A stretch of DNA of 64,000 nt from Streptomyces lydicus (GCF_000717345.1 NZ_JNZA01000019.1:62001-126000); one strand, 5' to 3'; counted from the stretch's first letter, positions 18,199 through 26,988 are shown. A program made the numbers and translations. Notes: generated by a model not told the origin, from the letters alone.

Positions 18199-18663
18199 GT
18201 GAGGACATTGATCATTTCTGATGGGGCGCCGCAGTCCGTGCGCGTCGTGCTAGTGAGCACCGAGGACAGCTATCCAGAGGAACTGGAGGCGTACACGCTC
18301 GACCTGCGGAAGCGTCTGCTCGAGCTTGATGTCGACGATGTCGTGCTGGCGAGTTCGCCGGCCGACGTACAAGGGGCCAAACCCGGTGACGTGATCGCCG
18401 CGGGTGCACTCGTAGTCACAGCGCTCCCGTTCGTGCTGTCCAAGGTGGTACGGCTGGTGGAGAAATGGATCGAGCACCGGCCTGTTCGCACGGCGTTCCT
18501 CACGATTGGGGAGGACATCCTGGACTTGAATGCGCTCTCCTCCGCGGACCAGCGCCGGGTGATCGATGGGTGGCTTGCCCGGCAGGCGGGGCATCGGTCC
18601 GCGGCCGCCGTCCCACACATGTCCGAGCCCGTCCAGGATCCCGGCGGAGCCGGGGGAGAGTGA
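18199..18663 (+). CDS. EACC1-like effector-associated membrane component
   Basis: A protein of about 154 residues: an opening strand VRVVLVSTEDSYPEELEAYT, helix LRKRLLELDVDDV, Pro/Gly turn GAKPGDVIAAGALVVTALPF with a hydrophobic helix and the amphipathic LSKVVRLVEKWIEHRP, then a final strand (VRTAFLTIGEDILDLN) and LSSADQRRVIDGWLARQ. This order matches effector-associated constant component 1 (EACC1), known from comparative genomics as a near-constant partner of caspase and other effector genes in actinobacterial conflict operons. Starts GTG 18199, TTG 18208 and TTG 18181 are all possible. The caspase gene begins ten bases after its stop. Confidence 0.72.
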   Translation: MRTLIISDGAPQSVRVVLVSTEDSYPEELEAYTLDLRKRLLELDVDDVVLASSPADVQGAKPGDVIAAGALVVTALPFVLSKVVRLVEKWIEHRPVRTAFLTIGEDILDLNALSSADQRRVIDGWLARQAGHRSAAAVPHMSEPVQDPGGAGGE

Positions 18664-18673
18664 GACTCCGGTC

Positions 18674-20036
18674 GTGTCTCACGGACGGTTCGCTCTGCTG
18701 ATTGCCACAGGGACCTACGACGATCCGGGCTTGCGGCGTCTGCGATCGCCGGCCCGGGACGCCGAGGGACTGGCCGAGGTGCTCGGAGATCCTCGAATTG
18801 GAGGTTTCTCCGTCACGACGGTCGTCGATGCACGCCACTACGAGATCAATCGTGCGATCCAGAAATTCTTCCGCAACCGCAAGCCCAACGACGTGCTGTT
18901 GCTGCACCTTTCATGCCACGGGATCAAGGACGAACAACATGGCGAGCTCTTCTTCGCCGCCCGGGACACCGAGCAAGATCTCCTTGACTCCACATCAGTG
19001 TCGGCGAAGGACCTGCGCAACTACGTCGACGACTGTCGTTCCCGTTCCATCGTGCTCCTGCTGGACTGCTGCTTCAGCGGTGCGTTCCTGCCTGGCATGA
19101 AGAGCAGCGACACCACCGCGCACGTTTGGGACGCCTTGGCCGGATATGGCCATGCAGTGCTCACGGCAACCAACCGCATGGAGTACGCCTGGGAAGGCAA
19201 CCACCTCAGCGAGCTGGAACCTGAGCCGTCGCACTTCACTGGCGCCGTCATCGAGGGATTGCGCGCGGGCCAGAACGGACCGCAACGGAGACGGTCTGGT
19301 GAGCGTGCAGGAATTGCACGAGTACGTTTGCGAGGTTTTCGCGGCAACTCGGGTCAGACAGACCCCGCTCCTCTGGGCGAGGCAGGAAAAGCAGGGGCTG
19401 ACCGTGGCGCACGTGCCTCGTGAAAGCTTCCACCCGGGGCATGCCGTGCTGCCGGTCAGCCCGCAGGTCGTCGCGCCCAGCCGGCCAGCGCATGCTTCGG
19501 CCGCAGTGGTACCGCTTGGGCTTGTGGTGCCCGACAGCTCGTTCCGGGAAAAGCCGTCACCTGCCGTTGGTCAGGCACAGGGCCAAGCCTTGACTCCCGA
19601 AAAAGTATCCGCCGTCCGATCACGGCTCCAGCGCATGGGCCGCGTCGTAGGTGTCACGCTCGTCTGGGACCAGCAGTCGCGAGCCGCGCGCCAAGCAAGG
19701 GAGACCCACTGGCTGAGACCACAGACCGAACTGATCGGCATCTGGCGATGGCCCTATCTACGCCGGAGTAAGCGCCGGGACGGCCTCGTCCTCTCCGATC
19801 TCGGAATGGGCCTGCTGGACGGCGACATCAGAGTCCTCGTCCCCTGGACCGACCTGCGATCACACCAGTTCACGGCCACCTACGAGGAGGTACCGACTGA
19901 GGAAGCGACTACCCGTCCCGAGTACGACCTCAGAATCACGGGCCCTCTCTTGAACTGGATCAGCCCAGGTGCCAACGGATACATGGGCGCCTTTGCAGAG
20001 GCCCTCACCGACATTGCGGCAAGTGTGCGTTATTGA
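18674..20036 (+). pseudogene. Caspase-like protease (C14), frame broken once
   Basis: GTG 18674 opens FALLIATGTYDDPGLRRL, then the catalytic His in LLLHLSCHG (His82) and Cys in LLLDCCFSGAF (Cys133), the metacaspase dyad. After GAVIEGLRAG (ending 19270) the protein continues one base out of frame: from 19272 it reads RTDRNGDGLVSVQELHEYV, exactly the normal C-terminal element of bacterial caspases. Removing one C at 19271 restores a 453-residue protein. A linker and a C-terminal domain (TELIGIWRWPYL, GDIRVLVPWTDL) follow; I suspect a PH-like fold but cannot show it. Both catalytic residues lie before the break. It is either a mutated effector or a sequencing error. Confidence 0.78.
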
Positions 20037-20039
20037 GGG

Positions 20040-20276
20040 ATCTCTGCGAGGTGTTGCCTCACCCGCGATCGCTGCGGTGACCTGGGCGGCGCCCTCTCCC
20101 TCCGGGGCCAGGAGGTCGAGCGTCAGATGCGGCAGCGGCCGCCGGTCGGCCGGCAGCGCTGCGGCGTCCTCGGGGCGGGACGGCTGCCCGGTGGCCTCCG
20201 TGCTGAAGTCGGCGTAGGCCGACAGCAGGGCGTCGGTGGCGGACTGCCGCACCGGCCGGATGGTCACCGCGGGCAC
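20040..20276 (-). pseudogene. Unidentified gene, 5' portion only
   Basis: ATG at 20276 encodes VTIRPVRQSATDALLSAYAD, then PADRRPLPHLTLDLLAPEGE and AAQVTAAIAGE with convincing codon usage. At about 20040 it runs into the 3' end of the caspase gene on the opposite strand and the frame loses protein character. I do not recognise the family. It looks like a gene cut when the conflict cassette arrived or when flanking DNA was deleted. Confidence 0.45.
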
Positions 20277-20316
20277 TCATGGGCGCCGCTACGAAGCCCT
20301 GGTCACCCTCGCCTGC

Positions 20317-21723
20317 CTACGACGCCGGCTGCCCTGACTTTGCGGACCCGACCTGGCCCACCGGTACGTCCTTGCCGGTGAGCTGCGCCCGAATGCCGGT
20401 CTTCGTCACGGAGATGTCGCGCAGCCGAATGTCGCCCGGCAGGTTGTCCGGCAGCTGCGCGGAGAACTCCATCTGCTGCGCGACCTTCGGCTCCCGGAGT
20501 TTCTGTAGGCCCTGGATGAGCGAGGGATCGATGCCGGTGGGCTCGAGCAGCGACGGATGGTCCACGAGCGTGTCCAGCACGCGGCCCTTCATCATCTGCT
20601 GCGGAAGGACGTGCTTCCCGGTCGCCTGTTGCAGCTCGCCCTCGTCCATCTTGTCGGCGACGGGTGCAGTCAGCTGCAAGCCACCGCCCTTGCCCGGTAC
20701 GTACGTGAGCAGGCCGGGCACCACCACGCGCGTGTCCTGCACGGTCATGCGCAGGCCGCGGTCCCCGGTGCGCTGCAACTGCGCACGCCCCCGGATCTGG
20801 GCCTGCTTGCCGCCCACCGGCAGGTCGCCGCCGGCCAGCACCGTGTTCTTCTCGGGGCCGGGAACCAAGTGGATCTGCGACGCGCCCACTTCGCGGTTCA
20901 GGTCCTTGAAGTCCAGCAGGACGTCACCGCGCACCCGGCTCAGCACCGCACCCTTGACCGAGGACGGCAGGCTGCCGACGATCCGGATGTCGTCCACCGT
21001 CCCCTTCACCTGAGCGACGGAGACCGGCCCGGCGTCGACATCGGGCACGTCGACCTCGACGTGGTCGATGTTGCCCGCGAGCACCTGCCCGATGAACGGG
21101 AAGCTGTCGATATGCACCTCGGGCTCGGCGCGTAGCTTCAGCGCCTTCTGCACCTGCTGCGCTGCCAGGTTCTCCGCATAGAGCACGGCCCACCGGTCCC
21201 CCAGCGCAAGAAAAGCAAGAACGACGGCCAGCGCGACGACCACCTTCGCGGTCCTCCGCACGATCCGACGCGGCTTGCGCCCGGCCCGTGGGTGCTCCTT
21301 CCCGTCGCCGGTGACCGTGTTGTCAGTGCCTGCGTCGGCTGCCGTTGTGGCTCCAGCTGCGCCGGCGACGCGAGTGTCGGCGCCAGTTGCCGTGACCGAG
21401 CCCGTGCCGCTGTCGGCTGCGGTAGCGGTAGCGGTAGCGGTGGCAGTAGCGGCGGTACTTGTGCCGACGTCAGCGCGGGGGCCCGAGTCGGTGCCGTTGT
21501 CGGTGACGGCGGTGTCGGTGACTGTGGCGCTGCCGGTGGCTGTACCGGAGTCGACGCCGACGGTGTTGCCCTGGGTCGACGAGGCGTCCGGCTCTTCGCC
21601 GCCCGGGGCCGACGGCTCGGCCGGGTCCTGGTTGTCCGAGGCCGGACCGTCCTGGGGAGCACGGCTCGCCGGTACCCGTGCCTTGGAGTCTGCGGAAGGT
21701 TCGTTGGAGAGCATCGCCACCAT
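20317..21723 (-). CDS. DUF2993 (LmeA-like) phospholipid-binding membrane protein
   Basis: About 468 residues. A long disordered, acidic and Ala/Thr/Asp-rich N-terminus (residues 1-130) precedes a basic stretch RKPRRIVRRTAK and one membrane helix (VVVALAVVLAFLALG). The extracytoplasmic part begins WAVLYAENLAAQQVQKAL and contains EVHIDSFPFIGQVLAGNIDH and VEVDVPDVDAG, the hallmark of DUF2993/LmeA proteins, which bind lipids in the periplasm-like space of actinobacteria. ATG 21723 and ATG 21714 are both possible; neither has a good ribosome site. A longer in-frame extension upstream has a CxxC-like pair and is not excluded. Confidence 0.8.
   Translation of the reverse strand: MVAMLSNEPSADSKARVPASRAPQDGPASDNQDPAEPSAPGGEEPDASSTQGNTVGVDSGTATGSATVTDTAVTDNGTDSGPRADVGTSTAATATATATATAADSGTGSVTATGADTRVAGAAGATTAADAGTDNTVTGDGKEHPRAGRKPRRIVRRTAKVVVALAVVLAFLALGDRWAVLYAENLAAQQVQKALKLRAEPEVHIDSFPFIGQVLAGNIDHVEVDVPDVDAGPVSVAQVKGTVDDIRIVGSLPSSVKGAVLSRVRGDVLLDFKDLNREVGASQIHLVPGPEKNTVLAGGDLPVGGKQAQIRGRAQLQRTGDRGLRMTVQDTRVVVPGLLTYVPGKGGGLQLTAPVADKMDEGELQQATGKHVLPQQMMKGRVLDTLVDHPSLLEPTGIDPSLIQGLQKLREPKVAQQMEFSAQLPDNLPGDIRLRDISVTKTGIRAQLTGKDVPVGQVGSAKSGQPAS
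21419..21436. repeat. Hexanucleotide repeat in the DUF2993 gene
   Basis: Three perfect GCGGTA units followed by an imperfect fourth (GCGGTG), encoding an Ala-Thr alternation in the disordered N-terminal segment. Units of six keep the frame, so length change would only alter the linker. Confidence 0.6.
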
Positions 21724-21964
21724 GCGACCACAGCCCAGGCACTCGAACCAAGTTGTGGAGTACGGGCAGCTGATGCAATCCGCCGGCTTCGTGCGCACTG
21801 AGGAGGTCACTGAGGAGGTCAAGGACGCGTACAACGCGGGCGAGCCCGCCGGTGACTGGGACACCTACCGCCTTCTTCCGCCTTGCCACTGCACGCGCCG
21901 GACACCGCTCGCCAGTACCGAAAAGGTGCAGGCCACCCTGAGGCGGCCGGACGCCGGACAGGCC

Positions 21965-22486
21965 CTAGTCGGCGTCCTCGGGGCGCGCGGCCAGGACACG
22001 GGTGAGCAGGTCGGTGAGGGTGGCCCGTTCCTCGGCGTCGAGGGTGGCGAACCACTGCTGCTCGCGGCGGGTCTGCTCGGCGAACGCCTCCCGGACGGCT
22101 TTCTCGCCCCTGGCAGTGAGGCCGGCGGCGACCGCGCGCCGGTCGTCGGGGACTGGCCGGCGTTCGACCAGCCCTTCCCGTTCGAGGGTGTTGATGGCGT
22201 TGGTGACCGCCGAGCGGGACATCGCCGAGATCTCGGCAAGCCTGGCGGGCTGGGTGGGGCCCAGCAGCCAGAGCTTGAACATCAGCCGGAAGCCGGGGAG
22301 CGTCCAGCCGCGCGGGCGGTGGATGTGGCTCTCCAGGTCGGCGACGACCAAGTAGGACAGGTGGAGCAGGTGGTAGGCGAGCGCGAATGCCTCCGGGTCG
22401 GCCGGTGAGGGCATGCCCGCCAGTCGGTCGCGAGCATAGGCGGCGTATCTGAGATCTGGTCGGTCCACGGACAGAGTCTTGCGCAT
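21965..22486 (-). CDS. MarR-family transcriptional regulator
   Basis: A 173-residue winged-helix repressor. The recognition region reads PARLAEISAMSRSAVTNAIN, then TLEREGLVERRPVPDDRRAV as the wing with the D-x-R signature. Flanking helices (LLHLSYLVVADLESHIHRP, ATLTDLLTRVLAARPE) make the dimer interface. Start ATG 22486 (MRKTLSV) is chosen because the longer frame would overlap the operator palindrome. It faces the flavin monooxygenase gene and probably represses it. Confidence 0.85.
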   Translation of the reverse strand: MRKTLSVDRPDLRYAAYARDRLAGMPSPADPEAFALAYHLLHLSYLVVADLESHIHRPRGWTLPGFRLMFKLWLLGPTQPARLAEISAMSRSAVTNAINTLEREGLVERRPVPDDRRAVAAGLTARGEKAVREAFAEQTRREQQWFATLDAEERATLTDLLTRVLAARPEDAD

Positions 22487-22501
22487 GGAGGCTCGCCGCG
22501 A

Positions 22502-22523
22502 GATTGTTACGGCCATAACAATC
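22502..22523. promoter_or_regulatory. Perfect MarR operator palindrome
   Basis: GATTGTTA-cggcca-TAACAATC, an 8-base perfect inverted repeat with a 6-base spacer, in the 53-base gap between the divergent MarR and monooxygenase genes. Its AT-rich arms stand out in high-GC surroundings. Length and placement fit a MarR dimer site controlling both promoters. Confidence 0.8.
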
Positions 22524-22539
22524 GTCGCGGGAGGATGCT

Positions 22540-23706
22540 GTGCGGATCACGATTGCAGGAGGCGGCATCGGCGGGCTCGCTACGGCACTCAGCCTGCATG
22601 CGGCCGGACTCGACGACATCGTCATTCACGAAGCGGCCCAGGAGATCCGTCCGCTCGGCGTCGGGATCAACCTCCTCCCGCACGCGGTAAGGGAGTTGAC
22701 CGAGCTCGGCCTGGCCGACCGGCTGGCCGAGATCGGTGTCCCCACCGCCGAGTTGGCGTACTTCAACCGGTACGGGCAGGCGATCTGGTCCGAACCGCGC
22801 GGGCTCGGCGCCGGCTACCGGTGGCCGCAGTACTCGGTGCACCGGGGCAGGCTGCAACTGCTGCTGCTGGACGCCGTCCGCGAGCGCCTGGGTGCACACT
22901 CCGTCCGAACCGGGAGCCGGATCACCGGCCTGCGCCACGACTCCGACCTGCTCGTTGGCGCCGACGGCATCCACTCGGCCGTCAGAGCCGCGCTCTTCCC
23001 CGGTGAAGGGGCACCGCCATGGAACGGGCTCATGCTGTGGCGGGGCACGACCTACGGCGAACCGTTCCTGACCGGCCGGTCCATGATCATGGCCGGAGAC
23101 GGCACGCAGAAATTCGTCGCCTACCCGATCGGGGACGGACGGCTGATCAACTGGATCGCCGAGCGGCCGCTGGACGGCGAACCGCCTGAGCGCGGAAAAT
23201 GGAACCGCCCCGCCAACCTGGCCACAGTCGTGGAGCACTTCTGCGACTGGAAGTTCGACTGGCTGGACGTGCCGGGAATCATCGCGGGAGCCGAGGCAGC
23301 CTTCGAGTACCCGATGGTGGACCGCGAGCCCCTGCCGTACTGGACAAGAGAAGACGTCGTCCTCCTGGGCGACGCCGCGCATGCCATGTACCCCGTCGGT
23401 TCCAACGGAGCGTCCCAAGCGATCATCGACGCCCGGGTGCTCGCCCACTCGCTCGCCACGACCGGCACCGCCACCGCGTACGAGGACATCCGCAGACCCG
23501 CCACCACCGCGCTCCAACTCGCCAACCGGCGCCAGGGGCCCGACGTCGTCCTGAGGCTCGCCCACGAGCGGGCTCCCGGTGGCTTCAAGGACATCGAACA
23601 GGCCGTCCCGCTCGCGGAGCGCGCGGAGATCGCCGCTTCGTACAAGCGCACCGCAGGCTTCGACCCGACCCTGCTCAACGAGCGCGCGTCGTGGAGCGTG
23701 CGGTGA
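22540..23706 (+). CDS. Flavin-dependent oxidoreductase (PhzS-like monooxygenase)
   Basis: A 388-residue class A flavoprotein starting at GTG 22540 after GGGAGGA. The FAD fold ITIAGGGIGGLATALSLH is at residues 2-19, the DG motif is LLVGADGIHSAVRAAL, followed by WNGLMLWRGTTYGEPF, and the second FAD motif is LLGDAAHAMYPVGSNGASQA. These match the PhzS-like group that hydroxylates small aromatic heterocycles. The strand region before the DG motif (SRITGLRHDSDLLVG) is about 25 residues shorter than usual, suggesting an in-frame deletion. Its stop overlaps the next start by four bases, so the two proteins are translationally coupled. Confidence 0.85.
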   Translation: MRITIAGGGIGGLATALSLHAAGLDDIVIHEAAQEIRPLGVGINLLPHAVRELTELGLADRLAEIGVPTAELAYFNRYGQAIWSEPRGLGAGYRWPQYSVHRGRLQLLLLDAVRERLGAHSVRTGSRITGLRHDSDLLVGADGIHSAVRAALFPGEGAPPWNGLMLWRGTTYGEPFLTGRSMIMAGDGTQKFVAYPIGDGRLINWIAERPLDGEPPERGKWNRPANLATVVEHFCDWKFDWLDVPGIIAGAEAAFEYPMVDREPLPYWTREDVVLLGDAAHAMYPVGSNGASQAIIDARVLAHSLATTGTATAYEDIRRPATTALQLANRRQGPDVVLRLAHERAPGGFKDIEQAVPLAERAEIAASYKRTAGFDPTLLNERASWSVR

Positions 23707-24155
23707 ACCTGAGGAGTCTCGCCGTCTTCGAGGTGAGACTGGACCCGATCCTCGACCTCGGCGACTCGCACTGGGGCCGCCGCCGAGTGATCAACATCGT
23801 CGGTGGGACATTCGAGGGGCCCCGACTGTCCGGGGTGATCCTGCCGGGCGGCGCGGACTGGCAGGTGCTGCACCCCGACGACGGCATGGCCAGCATCGAT
23901 ACCCGCTCCACGCTGCGCACCCACGACGGCGCACCTCTCTACCTCTCCACCAGCGGCGTACGCCACGGAAAACCCGAGGTTCTCCGGAGGTTGGCCACCG
24001 GAGAGGCGGTGGACCCTGCCGAGTACTACTTCCGGCTCTTCTGCCGCTTCGAGACCGGGGACGAGCGCTACCGGTGGCTGAACCGCACCCTCGCCGTAGC
24101 CTCGGGCGCCCGTACCTCCGAGGCCGTCCGCTACGAGGCGTACACCCTTGACTGA
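23703..24155 (+). CDS. DUF3237 domain protein
   Basis: A 150-residue protein from GTG 23703, overlapping the monooxygenase stop. It contains RRVINIVGGTFEGPRLSGVI, LPGGADWQVL, STLRTHDGAPLYLSTSGVRH and a C-terminal RTSEAVRYEAYTL, the beta-barrel pattern of DUF3237. Members are frequently encoded beside flavin or SDR enzymes of aromatic metabolism; their reaction is unknown. It is probably the second gene of a MarR-controlled two-gene operon. Confidence 0.8.
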   Translation: MNLRSLAVFEVRLDPILDLGDSHWGRRRVINIVGGTFEGPRLSGVILPGGADWQVLHPDDGMASIDTRSTLRTHDGAPLYLSTSGVRHGKPEVLRRLATGEAVDPAEYYFRLFCRFETGDERYRWLNRTLAVASGARTSEAVRYEAYTLD

Positions 24156-24204
24156 CTGCTCGTTTCAGAATGAGTTGAGCGCGGGTCCTGTGCTCGGCGA
24201 TCTT

Positions 24205-24420
24205 GGTCGGCAGGGTGTCCGAGTGCGTGCTGATCTTGTTCCGGACGACCTGTGGGCGCGCGTCGCTCCGCTGCTGCCTCCCGCTCCCGAGCGGCGCCAC
24301 CGTTACTGCGGGCTCCTACGCGTTCCGGACCGGACCGCGCTCGCGGGCATCGTCTACGTACTGCGGACCGGTATCGCGTGGCGAGACGTTCCTGCCGAGA
24401 CGTCGGCTGCTCCGGGGTGA
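24205..24420 (+). pseudogene. IS5-family transposase N-terminal fragment
   Basis: VRADLVPDDLWARVAPLLPP, RYCGLLRVPDRTALAGIVYV and LRTGIAWRDVPAE are the DUF4096-type N-terminal domain of IS5-family transposases. The sequence ends at about 24408 and the catalytic domain is gone. It lies 50 bases after the DUF3237 stop. Confidence 0.72.
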
Positions 24421-24801
24421 CTGCGTGGCGCCGGCTCAGCGGACCGAGAACGAGAACCGCATCCGGCTCGCCGCCCAGCATGAAGAGATCGTCCGTCTCC
24501 GCGAAGCCGCCCTCGGGACAAGCCGCGTGAGCCGACTTCCCGCACCTCGAACCACTGTGATCGGAACGTGCAGCTGACACGCGGGCATTGTCGGAAGCAA
24601 GGTGATCGAAAAGCGCTTGCGGACGGGGCTGCGCCTGGATAGACGTTACGGCGGAGCCCCCATCACGAGGGTGAGGGGCCACGACAGCGAGAGGAGGGAT
24701 AAGCCCATGATCCCCATGATCACCGCGCTTGCGTCCTCCCGGGGCTCGGACCATCTCTGACCCCGGAGCGGACGGGAGCCTTCACCGGAGAGTGCCTGAC
24801 C
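24421..24801. other. Gap without a supported gene
   Basis: About 380 bases after the IS5 fragment. I find no domain on either strand. The ribosome site of the downstream GNAT gene (GGAGAG at about 24787) is at its right end. Confidence 0.4.
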
Positions 24802-25746
24802 GTGAAACAGAACGACCTGACCATGCGTCCAATCACCGGACGCGAAGAACTCGACATCTTCTCCCAACTGCCTTACACCCTCAACGAGGAACTGGCGGAC
24901 GACCTTGCCGCTGACCGCCGACGTCCGGAATGGATGTGGGTCGCCCTGCGCGGTGACCGCCTGCTGGCCAGGGCAGCCTGGTGGAGCCGGCCGGGCGGCG
25001 ACGCACCACTCATCCTGGATGTCCTCGACATCGACGACAGCGCCTCGGATCCCGATCGCGTGGACACCGGGGTGCGACTTCTGCACACCGCAATGGCCGC
25101 CACCCTCTCGAAGGGGTCGCGTCTCCCTGAGTACAGCCGTTTCGTCCCGCCGGACTGGCGTGAGAACGCGGTGACCAGGCAAGTCGTCGAGGATCGCATG
25201 GCGGTATTGGAGCGGACCGGTGCCCGGCTGTTCGTCGAACGACTGCGTCTGGAATGGCGTCCGGAATCGCCCGTTCCTGAGCCCAGCAGACGCCTCGTGT
25301 TCCGGCCGGTTCACGATGCCAAGGAACTCGTGGCTCTCATGGCCTCGGTTCTGGACGGGACACTGGACGCACATGGCCGTGACGACCTGACCCGGATGTC
25401 CGTACGCGAAGCGGCCCTCAAGCACTACGAGGACGAACTCGCGCGCTACACCAGCCCACGAGACTGGTGGCGGATCGCAACGCTACCTCGTGGAGAACCA
25501 GTTGGGTTCGTCATCCCGGCGCACAACGGCTACAACCCGATCATTGCCTACATCGCAGTCCTTCCCACACACCGCGGCAATGGCTACATTGACGACCTTC
25601 TCGCCGAGGGCACCCGCGTCCTTGCTGAGCAGGACGTCCCCCGCATCCGCGCGTCCACAGATTTGGGCAACGTCCCGATGGCGAACGCCTTCCATCGCGC
25701 TGGATACGCCAATTTCCAACGCGAGATCAACATGACCTGGAGCTGA
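24802..25746 (+). CDS. GNAT-family N-acetyltransferase (two-lobe)
   Basis: A 314-residue protein from GTG 24802. The C-terminal half is a GNAT domain: GEPVGFVIPAHNGYNPIIAY, IAVLPTHRGNGYIDDLLAEG (the acetyl-CoA loop, R/Q-x-x-G-x-G/A type) and STDLGNVPMANAFHRAGYA. The N-terminal half (ELDIFSQLPYTLNEELADDL) looks like a degenerate second lobe, as in other roughly 310-residue actinobacterial acetyltransferases. It would transfer an acetyl group from acetyl-CoA to an unknown amine. It stands alone, with IS debris upstream and an integrase fragment downstream. Confidence 0.83.
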   Translation: MKQNDLTMRPITGREELDIFSQLPYTLNEELADDLAADRRRPEWMWVALRGDRLLARAAWWSRPGGDAPLILDVLDIDDSASDPDRVDTGVRLLHTAMAATLSKGSRLPEYSRFVPPDWRENAVTRQVVEDRMAVLERTGARLFVERLRLEWRPESPVPEPSRRLVFRPVHDAKELVALMASVLDGTLDAHGRDDLTRMSVREAALKHYEDELARYTSPRDWWRIATLPRGEPVGFVIPAHNGYNPIIAYIAVLPTHRGNGYIDDLLAEGTRVLAEQDVPRIRASTDLGNVPMANAFHRAGYANFQREINMTWS

Positions 25747-25943
25747 CCGAGACGCGGGGGCTCCCACGCCGGTGCCCCCGCCCACTCATCCGCCGATCAG
25801 TAAAGTGAACTGCGTCGCACCGGCAAGGCTGGAATGCAACACACACCGCCCTCATCGTCGCGAACGTCGCACCGCCGGAACACCCATGCCCCATCACCAC
25901 ACGGTTCCGACCGCACACGACCTCTGCAGAGAAAAGCAGGACA

Positions 25944-26303
25944 TTGGCGTGGTTCATCGGCCGCCGCCCCAGCGGCAACATCGCCGGTGCGATCCCATAC
26001 CGACACCTCGGCGTCCAGACGTTCGAGGGATACGCCGGGACCTCCAAGGCCGGATGCCGGGCCGAAGCCCAACAGGAGGCTCTCCTGACCCGCGGTGAAG
26101 GGCTCTCGCTGATGGTCGACCGTCACGAGCATGAACAACTCCGCGGTCCCTCCGCGGAGGAGGCCCGCGTCCGCCTGGACCAGTTCGGCAACCGCGTCCA
26201 CTTCCTCGGCAAGACCCCCAACGACGACCAGATGGCCAAGCTCACGGCACGAGACGACCCACGGATCCACCCCGGCCGCCTCGTCATCTGCACAAACCGA
26301 TGA
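25944..26303 (+). pseudogene. Site-specific integrase, C-terminal fragment
   Basis: About 119 codons, from AWFIGRRPSGNIAGAIPYRH, then FEGYAGTSKAGCRAEAQQEA, DRHEHEQLRGPSAEEARVRL and DDPRIHPGRLVICTNR. This resembles the distal part of the large actinobacterial tyrosine-type integrases (LAWYIANRPGGTIAGAxQYRH followed by FEGYAGTS). The catalytic domain upstream of AWFI is missing and no start codon with a ribosome site exists. Confidence 0.6.
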
Positions 26304-26617
26304 GGGCAAGAACCGCCTTTACGCAGGCGTTCGCGCTACTTGTCAGAGATCGACATGTCGTGGGAATGCTGGGCCGTCTTCGAGGATGCGCTCTGGGAAC
26401 AAGAGGCAGTCCGGAAGTTCCGTCGATCGGCTTTCGGTGGGCGCTCGCGCCCTTCGGGCAGGAAGCGACGGAGCCGACGGGCATCCAAGCGGTGTAGCCG
26501 CCGAGGTCCGCGAGGCGGTGCTCGGGCTGGTCGACGAGGTGATCGGCGTGTGCGCAGGTGTACCGGCACAGCACGGTCAGTGAACCGCTGACTCTCTGAG
26601 TTCAGCGTTACGAAGCG
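26304..26617. other. Gap, possible gene tail
   Basis: About 310 bases. One frame ends VAAEVREAVLGLVDEVIGVC-AGVPAQHGQ before a stop near 26581 and may be the tail of a lost gene; otherwise nothing is recognisable. Confidence 0.3.
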
Positions 26618-26923
26618 TTACGAAACCAGCGATGGATGCCGCGTGACAGGCAGGGCCGACTGATCCTCGACGGTTCGCTCCGCCCGGCTGATCTCGGCCC
26701 AGACGGCGTCGAGAGACAGGCCGAGGGTGTCGGCGATCGCCGCGATGGTCGGGAAGGCGGGGGTAGCCACACGGCCGGATTCGATCTTCCGCAGGGTTTC
26801 TGGCGAGATGTGCGAAGCGAGCGCCACGTCCAGCATCGAGCGGCGGCCCCGGGCTCGGCGGAGCAGGGCACCAAGGCGCTGTCCGCGTTCTACCTCGGCG
26901 GGGGTGAGCGGCAACCTGACCAT
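26618..26923 (-). CDS. XRE-family transcriptional regulator
   Basis: A 101-residue protein that is almost entirely an HTH-XRE domain: QRLGALLRRARGRRSMLDVA, LASHISPETLRKIESGRVAT (helix 3 with the I-E-S-G-R signature), PAFPTIAAIADTLGLSLDAV. It diverges from the methionine aminopeptidase gene across 65 bases that carry a 13-base direct repeat. It probably represses both genes. Confidence 0.85.
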   Translation of the reverse strand: MVRLPLTPAEVERGQRLGALLRRARGRRSMLDVALASHISPETLRKIESGRVATPAFPTIAAIADTLGLSLDAVWAEISRAERTVEDQSALPVTRHPSLVS

Positions 26924-26937
26924 GACCCCATTCTAAT

Positions 26938-26964
26938 ACCGGTACAGTTAGACCGGGATAGTTA
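26938..26964. promoter_or_regulatory. Direct-repeat operator between XRE and map genes
   Basis: ACCGGTACAGTTA (26938-26950) and ACCGGGATAGTTA (26952-26964) are two 13-base direct repeats, 11 of 13 identical, starting 14 bases apart in the divergent promoter region. The XRE protein is the obvious candidate to bind them. Confidence 0.65.
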
Positions 26965-26988
26965 TTGGACGCACATGAGAGGTCCCCC

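Noticed and set aside
19255..19285. Programmed frameshifting in the caspase gene
   Set aside because: I see no slippery heptamer or stop-codon context that would promote a +1 shift, so a one-base indel is simpler.
21722..21964. Small plus-strand gene starting at ATG 21722
   Set aside because: The beginning looks protein-like, but it lies in the promoter side of DUF2993 and turns into antisense of the MarR gene; no ribosome site.
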